Shown: positions 1 to 12,614 of the stretch, in pieces | Numbering within the stretch: the stretch's first letter is position 1 | Layout: every line of letters begins with the position of its first letter | Source: Phylloscopus collybita | Lineage: Eukaryota; Chordata; Aves; Passeriformes; Phylloscopidae | Reading direction: 5' to 3' | Length of the DNA stretch: 64,000 bases | Assembly (NCBI GenBank): GCA_027886175.1 | Contig: JAJNNQ010000008.1 | Location: 3,317,501 to 3,381,500, forward strand | Translations under genes and position numbers: made by a program | Notes under the pieces: generated by a model | Seen by the model: the letters and a program-made list of their open reading frames with translations, nothing else | Database searches by the model: none | Told to the model about the DNA's origin: nothing

Positions 1-221
1 TGCTCCTGGCACGTGCTCCAAACTGATCCCTGCCAGCCCAGCTACCTGATCCCCTGAGCACAGCCAGGTGCTGTGGCTTAAATATCTGCCTCTGTAAGTG
101 CAAGACCCCATGTACACTGCTCCTCCACTCTCCCTGTGATGCAATGGGAGCTCAGCAAGACCCCACATATCCTCCTTCTCCTCCACCCACCCTGTGCAGC
201 AGCAGGAGCTTGTCTCCTTAC

Positions 222-1915
222 CTGGCAGGAGGTGGCACCAGCCCCACCAGCACAGATCATGGCGCTGGTGATGCGATTGCCCCAGTACTGCATGCACTGG
301 CTCTGGGAGATGAGGGGCACGGTCACCTGCTGCAGGACTGCTGCCAAGGCTTGGGCTAGGGGAAAGAAGCACCATTAGATCACCTCAGTGTCTGGGGTCT
401 CCTGGAGAGCACACAGGTGCCCTGGGCAAGCTTCCACTGGTGCATGGGTGCTGCCATACAAAGCGCCTTCCTCCTCCGTGCCAACAAACCCCTTCTTCCT
501 CAGGATCACCTCATGCAGGCAGCCCTGCACAGAGTCATCCCTGGGTTCCACACACACCCAGCCCCTGAGCACACACCTACACCCACCTGCACACACAGCT
601 CACATGGGGTTACTCCACTGCCCAGCTCCCCCCTTCCTACACGTACAGGAGATGTCACCCCCACCCTCAGACAGGACCTCTGCAACAGCAGCCAGAGCTT
701 GAGGAGAGGCACCCCTGGACCCTCAGAGCCCTGAGGAAGAACGGCAGCTACACAGAGCCCTCCTGCAGCTGCAGCTTACGTACAGTTGGGGTTGGTGCGT
801 CCCCAGCCGGTGGTGACAGCCCGGGCGTTGTAGGGCAGAACCAGGTTGGCAGGGGCCAGGCAGATGGTGGACACACGGGATCCCAGCTGGGCGGGTGTGG
901 ACAGCCTCAGCAGGGTGATGTCGTTGTTCATGGTGTTGGGGTTCCAGCCGGGGTTGGTGATTGCCTGCAGAGAGAGGAACAGCACGGCCCTTCATGCCTG
1001 CCCTGTGGGAGCAGCTGCAGCGCGGAGCTGCAGCCCCGCCCCAGGACCGCGTCCGCCCGGCTCACCCGGGCCACGGTCTTCACTTGAACGGCCTCAGCAT
1101 TGGAAGCCAGGCTATACTCCCCGAGGACGACAACGTGGTTGCGCGGGCTGCAAGAGGTAAGAGGGAGTCAGGGCCATGAGTCCAGCCAGCACCCCGGGTG
1201 GGAGCAGCACTGGGGACAGGCACGGGCATGAGGAGCCCAAGGGAAGCCACCATGGGGACAACTGGGGAGGAAGCCCTGAGCTGCTCAGTGACCCGAGTGC
1301 CACTCAGAGATGCCCAGCACGCCCCGAGCCCCTGGCCCTGCCGGTGGCACTGGTGTGGGCTGGCCCGGCAGCGCTCCTTACTCGAAGTTGCAGTGGGCAG
1401 CTGTGACGACCCAGTACTGGTTGATCAAGGAGCCGCCGCAGAAGTGGGATCCTGTGCGGGTCTGGGGAGGGAAAAGGGAAGAGAAGCTGGGGCTGGCCAG
1501 GCTGAACACCCCCAAGCTGGGGACAGGCAGAGGTCCCCTCGGTGCCCAACTGTGGCACCTGGCTGGCCATGCCAGTGCTTAGGGCAGTGCCCAGGGATGG
1601 TGCTGTACCTGCAGGGACACCTGCCAGGGCCATGAGCCGGGCACAGCGTTCTGCCCGTTGACAATCCTCTCGCTGTAGGCCACCGAGGGACTGATGGCGG
1701 GCACCCCGCAGCCTGCAGGAGAGGCACAGGGGCACAAGGGTGAGCCAAAAGCTGAGGACTCATATCTGGGGGCTGCCTGTGCTGATGTGGGTGGCTCAGT
1801 GTCACCCTCCCAGGCATCCTGCTGCACCCTGAGGACCATCCCACACCTGTAGGCAGTGCTTACCTGAGACGGCACTGGCAAGGGCCAGGCAGGCAACCAC
1901 CCACAGGAACGCCAT
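222..1915 (-). CDS. CTRL: Chymotrypsin-like protease precursor (partial, last exon outside window)
   Basis: Secreted pancreatic serine protease zymogen of the chymotrypsin family (S1A). Visible coding exons, in transcript order: 1915-1864, 1712-1609, 1461-1382, 1147-1066, 964-784, 355-222, giving 211 residues in one frame. Residues 1-18 are a hydrophobic signal peptide. A short propeptide follows, beginning with Cys19 and ending at Arg33 before IVNG, the trypsin activation site. The catalytic His75 lies in TAAHC and Asp121 in MNNDITLL. The exon ending at 222 stops after [12 protein letters not shown], so the GDSGGP exon with the catalytic Ser must lie left of position 1; bases 1-221 hold only intron. 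CTRL is preferred over CTRB because of [19 protein letters not shown] and QYWG...[12 protein letters not shown], as I recall from mammalian CTRL. The fifth intron uses a GTACGT donor; a stronger-looking donor 4 bases downstream would break the frame. Confidence 0.9.
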
Positions 1916-1955
1916 CCTGAAAGGAGATGTGCTGAGCCCCTGGGGACCACGAGCT

Positions 1956-1961
1956 TTATAG
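1956..1961 (-). promoter_or_regulatory. TATA box of CTRL
   Basis: TATAAA on the minus strand, 41-46 bases before the CTRL start codon. This implies a very short 5' UTR, as usual for pancreatic protease genes. Position and match are seen; function is inferred. Confidence 0.6.
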
Positions 1962-2074
1962 CAGCCAGGGAGCCACGTGGCTCATGGCTGGCCAGGTTAA
2001 GGTCCCCCTGTGGCCTTGTGTCAGCTGTGGGCAGCCAAGCCTGGCACATACCATGCCAGACGCAAACAGGGACG

Positions 2075-2101
2075 TGGGAAGGAAATGTCAAAAGACACCT
2101 G
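2075..2101 (-). promoter_or_regulatory. Possible bipartite PTF1-like acinar enhancer
   Basis: Read on the minus strand, an E-box CAGGTG (2101-2096) is followed about one to two helical turns later by TTTCC and TTCCCA (2085-2075). PTF1, the acinar activator of digestive enzyme genes, binds an E-box plus a TC-box of this kind. The element lies about 120-140 bases upstream of the CTRL TATA box. It is a motif match only; spacing is not a perfect fit. Confidence 0.35.
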
Positions 2102-3823
2102 AGAGGCTTGGGCTTTTGCTGTCATGGGTTGTGTTAGTTCTGACTGCAGCCTGTGGAGCTGGAGTGGGAGGGCACCACAGGGCTGTGAGGGAGAGCACAG
2201 GGGGCTGATTGTGGGCACACAGCTAGGGTAGAAGTGGGGCTGGACATGCTGGGGTGGGCACCAGTGCCTGGGGTGGGAGGTCATCCCATGCTCAGACTTG
2301 TTTCAGATCTGTTGGGACTAGAGTTGTTTTTCCACATGGCCATGAAGTCCTGGCCTGGCCCAGAGCTGGTCGCAGCTGGATGTTCCCAGGGCTCATGGCC
2401 ACCCTTTGAACCATGTCCGTGGTGCAGGTGAACAAATCCCAGAGCCAGCAGGGGCAGGTGGGGAGAGCAGACACTTTCCCAGGCAGGTGGGACCTGTGGC
2501 CAGCTGGGCAAGCACACATGGAGGACAGTGGGCACCTTCCCAAGATGAGCTTGAGCCTTTCACTGAGCATGCCCCTAGCACTGCAGCCACCTGACCCAGG
2601 GCACTCAGCCCCCTCTGCCCTGGACAATGGGTGTGTAGTGTCTGCATCATCCCTGTGTCCTGGCTGATCTCCTGGGCTGGCATAGGGTGCAGGGAGCCAG
2701 GTTTGGAGTGATGCTGAACACGGGGATGGATCCCTGCCCCGACCCTCCAGCGAGCAGAGCCTGGACACTGAGGAGCGAGTGTAGAGCTTAGGCCTTTATT
2801 TCCAGCAGTGGTACCATGCAAGGACAGTGGGATATGGCCCATCCCAGGGTGGGAAGCATGGCAGAGCATGGGGATCTCCCAGGGCACTGCAGGAGCTGGG
2901 CACAAGGATGTAGGCAGAGGCACAGACTGCCCCTGATCTTCATATGGCACCTGGGAGGAGATGCCAAGGGCTGGGCAGCAGCAGAGGATGGAGGGAGGGC
3001 CAGGGTGGTGCTGCCCATCGTGGAAGAACCTTGGAGCAGGACAACATCCATGCAGCTTGCGAGCCTCCAACTCCAGTCCTGCCTTGGATGCTGGCAAATG
3101 AGCCAGAGCCAGGAGTCTGGCAGGTCAGCAGGAACTCAGAGCTGTCCCTTTGTGCCAGCAGGGATAGGGCTGATGGCACTGTCCGGGGTGGGGAGACCAC
3201 CTTGTGCTCTTCTCCTCTGCATCCATGAACCACAATGAGCTGGTTCAGCTGCTCCCCACCAGCCATGCAGGGCCCAGCCTGGTGGAGCAGCAACACCCAA
3301 CCCCAGGGCTGAGCCCAGAGGACCTCCATGGCTGAAACCCTCCTGCCATCCTGGTCCCAGCAAGGCTCCAGTCTGCCTCAGAGTTGGAACAGCCTCCATG
3401 GCTGGGACGCACTGGCTCAGGGGGCTGTCTGGAGACTTGGGGAAACCCAAACATCCCTGCAGCCTCATGGATGTGTGAACTTGTCCCAGCTGCAAATTCC
3501 TGTCCATTCTGCAACTCTTTTTTCTCCTGCAGGCAATGGGCCTGAGCCTGAGCAGCCCCCATTCACTGTCCCAGCAGCCCAGCAAAATGGCTACAGCTTG
3601 GATCTCCCCCAGCCCAGGTATCCCAGGACTGGTGCTTGCAGGGGACAGTCTTCTCATGGGGCAAGATCAGAGGAGAATGGCCTTTATCCAGACTGTCCCC
3701 AACACAGGACAAGGTGCTGTGTGTAGGGGATGCCACATGTCACCTCCATTCTCACCACACAGCCACAGAACTGCCCCGCACGGCCCCTGCCTGGGACCAG
3801 CAGGGCACCAGTGCCAGGCAGGC
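2102..3823. other. Intergenic stretch between CTRL promoter and EXOC3L1 stop
   Basis: No protein or RNA gene recognised. The right part is probably the EXOC3L1 3' UTR on the minus strand, since the first canonical minus-strand AATAAA after its stop is at 2800-2795. The rest is unique, moderately GC-rich sequence without obvious repeats. Confidence 0.5.
2795..2800 (-). terminator. Candidate poly(A) signal of EXOC3L1
   Basis: AATAAA on the minus strand about 1.0 kb after the EXOC3L1 stop codon. A variant GATAAA lies much nearer, at about 3680, and could be used instead. Transcript data would decide. Confidence 0.4.
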
Positions 3824-6800
3824 TCAGGCACACTTGCCCTTGCGAAGGCAGAAGGGCAGCTCTGGCACAGGGACCAGGATGGTGCTGAAGATGGGCCGGT
3901 AGCTCTCGGGCAGGACCTGGGGGTGCTGAGCCACCATTTCCAGCACCACGTGCCGCACTTCCTTGGAGACGTCGCCGCGGATGTCCAGCAGGGTGGAGAT
4001 GTGCTCATCGCTGGGCAGAGAGGCAGGGTGAGCCCGGGCACTGCTCGTGTCCTGCAGACCCCCCCTGACCCAGAGAAGCCAAGCCAAGGCCGGGGGAAAA
4101 CTGGTACTTTGCACCAGGCAAAGTAGCATTTTCTTGAAAACAATCCCCCCAAATTCAAACCTTCTGAGTTTGATTTTGACATTTACAATGTGGTGTTTTG
4201 TCACTTTTCAGTTTGTTTGGCCACCAAATACAGATGTGCAAATGCCACAGCAGAGCTGCTGTTTTCTTTACACTTTTGCCCTTGAGACTTTTCAAGAATC
4301 TCTCAAATCTGGAGCATGGGAAAAGGAAACCTCAGGAAGAAGGGGGTAAATGCTCGGGTTTCTGCCTGCTCTGCTGTCTCACCCCACAGGGTGCAGCCCA
4401 AGACTGGCTCTCCTGGGTAGGCTCACACCTATCCCCTCCTGCAGGGAGTACCTTACCTGACATCGGGGTACTTGGTGATGAAGCCCACCACCTCCAGGCT
4501 GAGCAGTGCTGGGTCTTTGAGGCAGATCAGCTCCCGCAGGGCAAAAACAGCCTCCAGGCTCAGCTGGCTCCTTTCCAGTCCCTGAGGGGGAAAGCAGCCA
4601 GGTGTGAGACCCAGAGGAGGTCACTGCAGTGGCTGGGGAGACAACTGCGCCCTCGGTGCCCTCGTGGGGACCTGAGCTCCTGCAGCTGATGTCTTCCCAC
4701 TAAGCAAGTCCCACCCATCAGGGGCTGCTGGGCAGGGTGATGGTCCCCAGAGTCCCTAATCCAGCCAGTTTCTCCCATATTGGCCTCACAACCACCCAAG
4801 TGTAACAGCCCCATTTGCTCGTGGGCTGCGGGCTGGAGGGGAGCAGGAGGGTGAGGTGATGCTCCCTTTGCTGGCGCAGCCCCGGCTCCACCCCGCACCC
4901 AGGCCCCTCTCACCAGGCCACAGAAGAGCTCCCGGAGCTGCGTGGCGTCCTGCAGCAGGCGGTGGCACAGCTGGCCCCGCTCCTCCCGGCTCTTGCACAC
5001 CATCTTCCTCTGCAGGAGTGCCCGCAGGTACTGGTTCGCCACCAGCAGCTCGCTCTCCGCCAGCAGGAGCTGGGCAGGGGACAGTTGTTAGCGCTGGCAT
5101 TGCTTGGTGTCCGGACCCCAGCTTCCCAGGGAAAGGCAGAGGCAAGGGGGGGCTGATAACAACACCAAGCCATGGGAACAATCTCCTGGGAAGCCCCCTG
5201 ACCGAAGGGACAGGGAAAACAGCTGGATTTGGGGGGAGCCCTGAACATCTCCATGTGGCGGTGCCCTCTGGACTGCTCCGGGGGACACAAACTCTCCGGC
5301 ATTCCCAGCATCCTGCACCCCAGCACGGCCCCCGCTGCCCAGCCTCCCTGTCCCGCAGACAAGCAGCCGTTCAAAGGAGGTGGTACCGTGAACAAGGGTT
5401 TCCTGACGCGGGAGAAATCCTTTGCATACTTGTCAATCACTTCACACATGCTGCCGACCAGCTGGGACCCGGACAGCCACTTGCGGGAAGGCAGCTGCAG
5501 GCAGAGGGGCTGCAGGGAGCAGAGGAGCAGTGTCTGTGCCCTGCATCATCGCCGAGCTGCCGGCTCAGGGCAGCACAACACCCACAGCTGCACCACGGCC
5601 ACTTTGCCTTGCAAAGCCCCCAAGCCCCTGCTGCCAGCCAAAACTCAGTGTAAAAATAGTAGAGTGGTTAAGGTTAGGAAATTTTGGAAACACTGGGGCT
5701 GTCCCTCCCTGACACCCTGAGAGCCTGGTTTTGGGGCTTTATCTGGGTCATGATGCACACCTGAGGTGTGGGCAGTGAGCTGCTACTCACATGTTTGCTT
5801 TTGGCCTGTCCTGCTGTGATTTTATTTTTAATTTTCACTCCTCCCCACTTCCCTTGTGTAGACATAACATGTTTTTTGATTTCCTACTCCTGTCCTTGCC
5901 TGTCTTCCTGCTTGCAGGCACACACTCCTGTCTCTGCTGGGGCCACTGCTGCCTGCAAGCTCTTCACCCTTTGACTCTTCCTTTGTTTTCATGGCATTCA
6001 AGCCCTAAATAGTAATGTTGTTAATTATTCCAGGTTTTGGTCCAAACTCCAGGAAAGCTAAATTTGTCTACGGTAGCAGGAAACAACTCGGGCAGTTGCA
6101 CATGGATTCGTATCCTCCACACAGACTTTGCTGCTCTCCAGCTGGTTTTCTGCCATGGACCATCCAGGAGGAGCATGAGGCAGCTCGGGGGGGCTATGGC
6201 TCCTGGTCCCTGTCCGTTGGTGATTTGGGGGCCGTGAGCCATCTGCCCCAGCCATACGGGGTGGTGCTGTTGGCAACAGACATCGTGTGGTTTATCAAGG
6301 TCTGGGGGACAGGCTGGCAGAGATGTCTGCAGGGTGATAGCAGGGTAGAGAGTACATGGCAGGGACCCTGAGCAGGAATAAACTCAAGCCTGGGGTGTTG
6401 CAGTAGGGCTGTTCTTGTTGGGTTCAGCTCAGGTGCTGGACCAACATACCTGCAGGTCCAGGAGCAATTCTTCCAGCAGCAGCTGGGTGGCTTTCTTCTG
6501 CATTCTGTCCAGAGCAGCCTGGAGGGATGCAGGGACTTCTCTGCAGGCAGTGTCAGGGTGCAGGGAGGAGACAGAATTGCTAGGAGAGAGAAGAGAGGGT
6601 ACAGGTAGCCTGGGAAGCATAGTGGGAGCACTGGCCCCAGGGACGATGGGTGGGGTGTTGCTCCAAGAGCTTCCAGGTGCAGGTTACCTGAGAGCCAGGT
6701 TGTTGTTGAGCACGGCCAGCAGGTGGGAGATGTAGTACTTGGGAACGGCCCGGTCCTGCTGGTGCTCCTTCCCGCACTGCACCAGGGCTTCCCGCAGGCT

Positions 6801-9800
6801 GCAACACAGAGAGGCAGCTGTGACAGGCAGGCACAGCCCCTGCTGTCCCACCACAGGGACATGGCCCTGGGATGCTGCTGGGGACACATGGACCTCCCAC
6901 AACCCTGCCAGCTCACTTGGCTCCTTTCAGATCCTGCCACCAGGTTGGAGAGTGACAGGTAGTTGTGCAGTGGGGGACAGTGGGACCCATTTTGGATCCC
7001 CTTGGGAGGGCTCAGCAGACAAGCATTTGAGGCAGCAGGCCCCGAGTGCTGATGGCCCCCAAAGGCTGAGACAGCAGCCCCATGGGTAGACAGGCTGCTG
7101 AGCCTTCTGTGACCTGGATGAGCATTGGGTGCCCCACAGCAGATCTCCACCACCAGCCTGTGGTGCTTGGCCATGGCCCCAGGGTCTGTGAGGGTGGACA
7201 GGGGTGTGAGTGGCTCCACTGACCGGCCCAGGAATGCCTCAAGCTCCTCCAAGGCCATGTTGTAGATCTTCTGCTGCAGAGAGTCGGTGATTAAAGAAGC
7301 CACCTGGATGTTCTCATTCAGCATCTGCAGCAGAAGAGGAAAGTGGAGGTGATTCAGGGAGAGCCTGCAGGCCATGGACTCCTTTTTGGGAGGTCTCAGC
7401 ATGGCCATGCCCCACCTGTACCCATGTTCTTGGGGTCCCACCTGCATGACAATGGCAGGCAAGGCTGACTGGAAGAAGCCCTGGTGGTCTGTTTCAGGTT
7501 CCTCTTCCCTGAACCATTCCTTGAACTCCACCTCCAGGGTCCTCTGCATCCACTCGAAGACGCTAGCCTGCAGGATGGACAGCCACCACAGGCAGCCCAA
7601 GAAGCCAAGTACAGACTCTCTTGAGACCCAGCATAGCACAGCAGGGAGTCCTGGGCCTCATCCCAGGCTCATGGTCTGCAGCTGCTGTCAGAGCAGATGC
7701 TTGGCTCAGTGGGAGTCACTGGGTCCCCATCCCGCTCACTCACCTTGACCTTCATCACATATCTCCTCTCTGTCTGATCCACAAGCTCAGAGGACATCAA
7801 GGGATCCAGAGCAGAAATATCCACTTCTGGGAGAAGGTCAGGGTGACCCATCATCTCTGGGCTGGAGGGCAGAGGTGGGACAGGGCTGGAAAGGCCTGTT
7901 TTCCAGAAGTTCCTACCTGTCCCTCTGCCCTCCTGGTCATCCCCTGGCAGCCAGAGACACTCTCCCAACCCATCCATGAGCTGGTGAACAACCCAGCTCT
8001 CCACAGCACCCCCGGCTCGGTTGGTGCCGGGGTTGGTGCTGACCTGTGGTACACATGGAGCGCCCACTCAAGGAGGAGGAAGAGTCCCTGTTTGTCCAGG
8101 TCCTCCCGCAGGATCTCCTGGAGGTGGCTGGTGAGGGCCTGGTGGTAGGTGGCAGTGCAGACGCTGAGGATGTTGTAGTGAGCTGGGACGCACTGGACCA
8201 TCAGGTCCTTCACCACACACAGCTCAGACACGATGTCCTTCTGCAGCGCTGCCAGGTGCTTGGCCAGCCCCGGGCCCTCAGCATCCATGCGGGGAGCGTG
8301 GAAACGGGCTCCTGTGATGGTGTCCTGGAGGACCTGGTAGAACTTCTGCCTCCAGCCCTTTGGGCGGCCAGGGGGCAGGAAGGTGGCCTCCAAGAGCAGA
8401 GTGTCATCTATTTTCTCCTCCCTCTCAATGATCCTCACAGCAGTGACAAAGAGAACGGGGTCCTCGCGCACCAGCCGCAGGCTGCTGCCCACAATGTCCC
8501 ACAGCTGCTTGGCCAGGCTCTCGTTGAGGTCCTGCAGGCCACTGAAGTAGGAGAGCACAGTTGCCTGGGCACTGGAGAGCCCGCGGAGGTGCAGCTGGGA
8601 GAGGATGTCGTCCCGGAGTTGCTCCACCATCATGAGCTCCACGTGGGCCTCCAAGAGATGCTGCCCACGGAGCAGCTGCAGGATATGGGAAAAAACCTCG
8701 TGGACTGTGGGAGAGGGAGGAGAGATGCCTGCCCTGAGTGTGGAGATGAAGGGGTTTGCACCAGGAACATAATGCAGGTTATCAAGGAGATGGTGAGGGG
8801 AAGGTCTGGGGCTCTGGGAATGCCATTGGATCAGGCCCTGGGGAAGCAGGGATATCTCTATTCATTCAACTGGCAAAGCCTGAGTGACCTGCTCAGGCTT
8901 TGCCACCAGCCCTGCACAGAGCCCACAGCTGGACTGAGGTTTCCCCCAGTGCTTTCCAGCCCAAATTGATCAGGATTGGGCCAGTGCCTTACCTGAGAAG
9001 ATCTGGGGCAGCACCTGGACCACCGAGGCCAGCTGTACATGCTCTTCCATCAGCTCCCTCATCTGCTGGAGGCCCTGGAAGTGGTCTGCACTGTCGAGCA
9101 GGGCCCACCGTGCAGCCCCCAGGTCCTGGCACACGCTCTGCACTTCCTGGGCCGCCGACCGCAGCTGCTCCAGCCCTGCACTTACCCCCTCCAGGTAGGA
9201 CTGGACAGTTGACTGGGGAGCAGAAAAAGGATGGAGGGGCAGTGGAGCAGCTCCAGAATTGAGGACTCCACACCATTTGCCCCAGACCTGCATGATCTGT
9301 GTTGCAGGCACTCTCCCAGCCCCACAAGGTACAGGGTAAACAGTAATCAGATGTCTCTTTCAATTTAAAAGGATTACTTTGTTTCTGCAAAAGAGCAGTG
9401 GGTCACAGGGCCCCCATGTGCAAGAAGGACCTCAGTGGCCATAAAAACCCTCCTCTCAAATGGAGTGCCATCGTTTCCAACCCTGCAGTGGCACTGGCAC
9501 ATCTCCATGCCATATCCACTCATTTAACTCCCTGCCCCTGGTGCCAAGAATCACCAGAAGCAAGTTGCTTTCACTGAGGCCTCCCAGACAATTCATCCAG
9601 AGTCAGGAGAGGAGAAACCATCTCTAAAATTATCAGGAGAAAGTTGTGGTGCTCACACTGATTCATTCCTGAGGTTAATAATTCCTTGGGCCATGCAAAA
9701 GGGGAGGTGAGTGAGGAGGGAAATCTGCAGGGGGGTTGGGACAGTCCTTACAAATATGTAGAGATGGAATTTGTTTGTGAAGACCCACAGGCAGGGGCAG

Positions 9801-11333
9801 GTTAGAGCTGTGTGCCTCCTCCCAGCTGTGGGGCAGGGCAGCCTTTGGGGCTGGGACAGAGCAGTGATGGGGTGCACTGAGTCCTGCACATGGAATGTTC
9901 TGAATCCCCTTGGTGTTTTATCTTGAAGGATGATCAGAGATGCAGAAGACTCCTTTTAACACTTCAGACACTGCCTGGGGCTAAGGCAGAGAGTGAAGGG
10001 GGTCTTCTCCCCCCTGTAATTGCACTTTACCCACCAAGCACCAGCCAAATGAAAAGATTTAGCCGAAAGAGGACATACAGAGTATTCATCTCGGAAGAGA
10101 GGACCCTGGCTGGGATCCCTGCCTGAGGAGGGGGTGTGGCTGCAAGTGTCCATGGGATGGGCAAACACACACCTTCAGCCGGGACTGGATGGAGCTGTTC
10201 CTCTGCATCTCTCGTCGCCGGTAATGCCCGAGCCCCTCCAGTTTCTCGGGGCGGTAAAACACCCCTGAAGCCCATTTCAGAGCGGCTCCCCTCGCCAGCT
10301 TCTCAGCCTTCTCTGCTTCCGGCCACTCCTCGTCTGGGGATGAAGCCAGGGGTCAGCGAGCACAACCGAGTGGGGCAGGAAGGGCCCCTGAGGCCAGAGG
10401 CAGGAAGCTCGCTGCCAGTGGACTTCCAGGCACACACGGATGTAGGAAGCTGGGGAGCATGGCACCAAGAGGGTCCTTCCACAAGGGTCCCCCAAGATGC
10501 CACCACCATGGCCCAGGGTTGTCACAACAGCTGTGGCAGCAAAAGGGCTGCTCTGGGGAGCTGTGACTCAGTCTGCCAGCTCAGATTGTCCCCGGGACGA
10601 GCACACATCCTGGCTGCTCCCCCAAACACAATGCTGGGTTGTCTGAGGGGGTCTGATGCCACTTGGGAAGCTGTCAGCAGGGCTGAGACTCCAGCAATGA
10701 GTCAGCAGGAGGGATGGGGAGATGGCATCTCTCGCAGGAAGGAGAGCCAGGCTAAGGTCAGGATTGGAGACTCCTGGTCTCCCCACAGCACCCACGCAGC
10801 TTTGTCCCCCTTCACACACGGTCCAAAGCCATGCCAAAGAGCTCCTGGCTACAGTGGAGCGCTGAGAACCAGCACAGTTATCACACACCATTCCCAGTCC
10901 CCAGTGCCTGGTTTCATCATTCCCCCACCCCATCCCATTCCCAGCCACTCCCTGTAGCCCCGCGGGGCTGTCACCCAGTGCCAAGCCAGGCTCCGGCTCT
11001 GCTGGGGAGCCACTGGCAGCCCTGGGGACCGGGGGATTAGGGAGGAGGACAGCAGCTTTGAAGATAAGGCGTGCGGTGAGCAGTACTGCCCCGGCGCAGG
11101 TATCACCATCAGCAAGCACAGCCAGGCGGCCACCCCGCAAGGACACAAGGCATCAGCCGCGCCACAGGGAAAAGGTCCAGGAGGGTGGAGGGGGTGGTGA
11201 GGCAAAGGGCAGGGGAATCCCCAAAATGTGCTGCAAGCAGCAGCCTCCCTTCCCTGCCCAGCTCGCGGGCTCCCCGGGGCGCATCATCCCCGTTACCTCT
11301 GGGGCTGGCGGCGCGCTCGTCCTCCGCAGCCAT
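3824..11333 (-). CDS. EXOC3L1: Exocyst complex component 3-like protein 1
   Basis: Sec6-family protein related to exocyst subunit EXOC3; the family acts in tethering secretory vesicles, and EXOC3L1 has been linked to regulated (insulin granule) secretion. Thirteen coding exons: 11333-11297, 10333-10173, 9212-8993, 8704-8044, 7861-7744, 7567-7442, 7324-7224, 6798-6688, 6540-6450, 5479-5387, 5069-4914, 4581-4457, 4010-3824. Joined they give 728 residues, close to the roughly 746 of human. Diagnostic stretches are ARGAALKWASGVFYRPEKL near the N-terminus, SPEMMGHPDLLPEVD at the start of exon 5, and FITKYPDVSDEHISTLLDIR near the C-terminus. The protein is mostly helical without signal peptide or membrane segment, as expected for a Sec6 rod. 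An in-frame ATG two codons upstream (11339) could be the start; MAAEDER is preferred by resemblance to the family. It is head to head with E2F4, an arrangement shared with human. Confidence 0.93.
9213..10172 (-). other. EXOC3L1 intron 2
   Basis: Intron between coding exons 2 and 3 of EXOC3L1. Unique sequence; I see no embedded gene, RNA or clear repeat. Confidence 0.7.
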
Positions 11334-11339
11334 GCCCAT

Positions 11340-12480
11340 GGTGTCCGGGCTGTGCCGAGCTGCGGGGCCAGGGCAGGGCTGCGGAGGAAGCCGGCTGCCG
11401 TTTCCTCAGCCGGAGCAGCCGCGCTCCTCAGGGCCTCATTGTGTTCCCGCAGCCGCGCTCAGGACGTCAGGAACGGGGGGCGGAGGGGAGGGGAGGGGGG
11501 ACACGGGAAGGCACCGCGACAGCCGGAGGTCTGGGGAGTAGAAATCGCGGAATCAAAGGATCATTTAGGTCAGAAAAGCCCTCTAAGATCATCCAGTACC
11601 AAGCGTTAGCTGTCCAGCCCACCACTAAACCGTGTTCCTAAGTGACACATCCCCACTCCTGTTTAACATATCCAGGGATGCTGACTTCACCACTGCCCCG
11701 GGCAAAATTTTCCAGTGCCTGACCATCCTCTTAATGAAGACATTTCCCCTAATATCCAATCTAACCCTCTCCTGACTCAACTCGAGGCCATTTCCTCTCG
11801 TCCTGAACATCACACCCTGTCTCCCCTCACCGGCACCCCCTGTTCTCCGGACACTCAGCCCTTTCCGTGCCCGCAGCGCTGCCCCCTCGCACCCACCCTG
11901 GCTTGGGGAGGACAGCGGGGTGTCACACCCCAGCCCATCCTCAGTGCGAACCCACTCGAGGCTGGATCCAGCTATGAGGGGGTGTGCTGTGCCAGCCTGA
12001 CCCGAAGGCGACAACGTGGGGATGGACCCTCCGTGACTGCGGATGGACCTGGAGATGTGTCCCTGCCACAACCCGCCTTCCCCGGGCTCAGGCTGGAGGA
12101 TTCCCCGGTACTGGGGACACAAGGCACCAGCCGCCTGCTGGAGCAGCAAACCGCCCCTGTCACCCGGGCGGTGAGAGCTGGGTACATGGCTGAGGTTTGG
12201 CTTCGGTACCACAGGGCGGGAGTTTGACTTTGGCACCGCAGAACGGCGAGGGGATGGACGCACCCCCGGATGGACGATCCCCCGCATCCCCCGGGGGGAC
12301 CCCCAAACCGACGGGGCTGACGGAACACCGGGAGCAAAGGACAACAACCACCACCCAGCCCCGGGAGGCGGTGGGGGGGAGTCCCCCGTCCCCGCCCCGT
12401 CGCCGTCCCCGCCCCGGAGGTTCCCGGGGAGCCCCGCGGCCCGGAAGCGGATGCGCGGCCCCGGAGCCGGCGGCGGGCAG
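11340..12480. promoter_or_regulatory. Head-to-head promoter interval of EXOC3L1 and E2F4
   Basis: About 1.1 kb separates the two divergent start codons. GC-rich flanks (11340-11520 and 12230-12480) probably hold the two promoters, with a CR1 tail inserted between them. No TATA box stands out on either side, which suits CpG-type promoters. Whether regulation is shared is unknown. Confidence 0.55.
11544..11830 (-). mobile_element. CR1 LINE 3' fragment
   Basis: Begins near 11544 with degenerate copies of the CR1 terminal repeat. Continues with the typical minus-orientation tail: a segment about accounts of 'contracted' motifs such as CCACTAAACC, GTGACACATCC, and CCTAATATCCAATCTAACC, ending near GGCCATTTCCTCTCGTCCT. 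A 5'-truncated avian CR1 copy lying between the EXOC3L1 and E2F4 promoters. Confidence 0.85.
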
Positions 12481-12576
12481 ATGGCGGAGTGCGGGGCGCA
12501 GCCCCCCGGGGGTGGCAGCGGGGCTGCGGGCGCGCCCAGCCGGCACGAGAAGAGCCTGGGGCTGCTGACCACCAAG

Positions 12577-12614
<38 letters not shown>

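Noticed and set aside
784..964. Alternative CTRL donor GTAAGC four bases beyond the chosen GTACGT
   Set aside because: It looks stronger but breaks the frame with the next exon. The chosen join gives a spacing between GWGR and LQQV equal to that of human CTRL.
6194..7639. A 481-codon minus-strand frame
   Set aside because: It reads EXOC3L1 exons together with introns. Splice sites and homology resolve it into separate EXOC3L1 exons.
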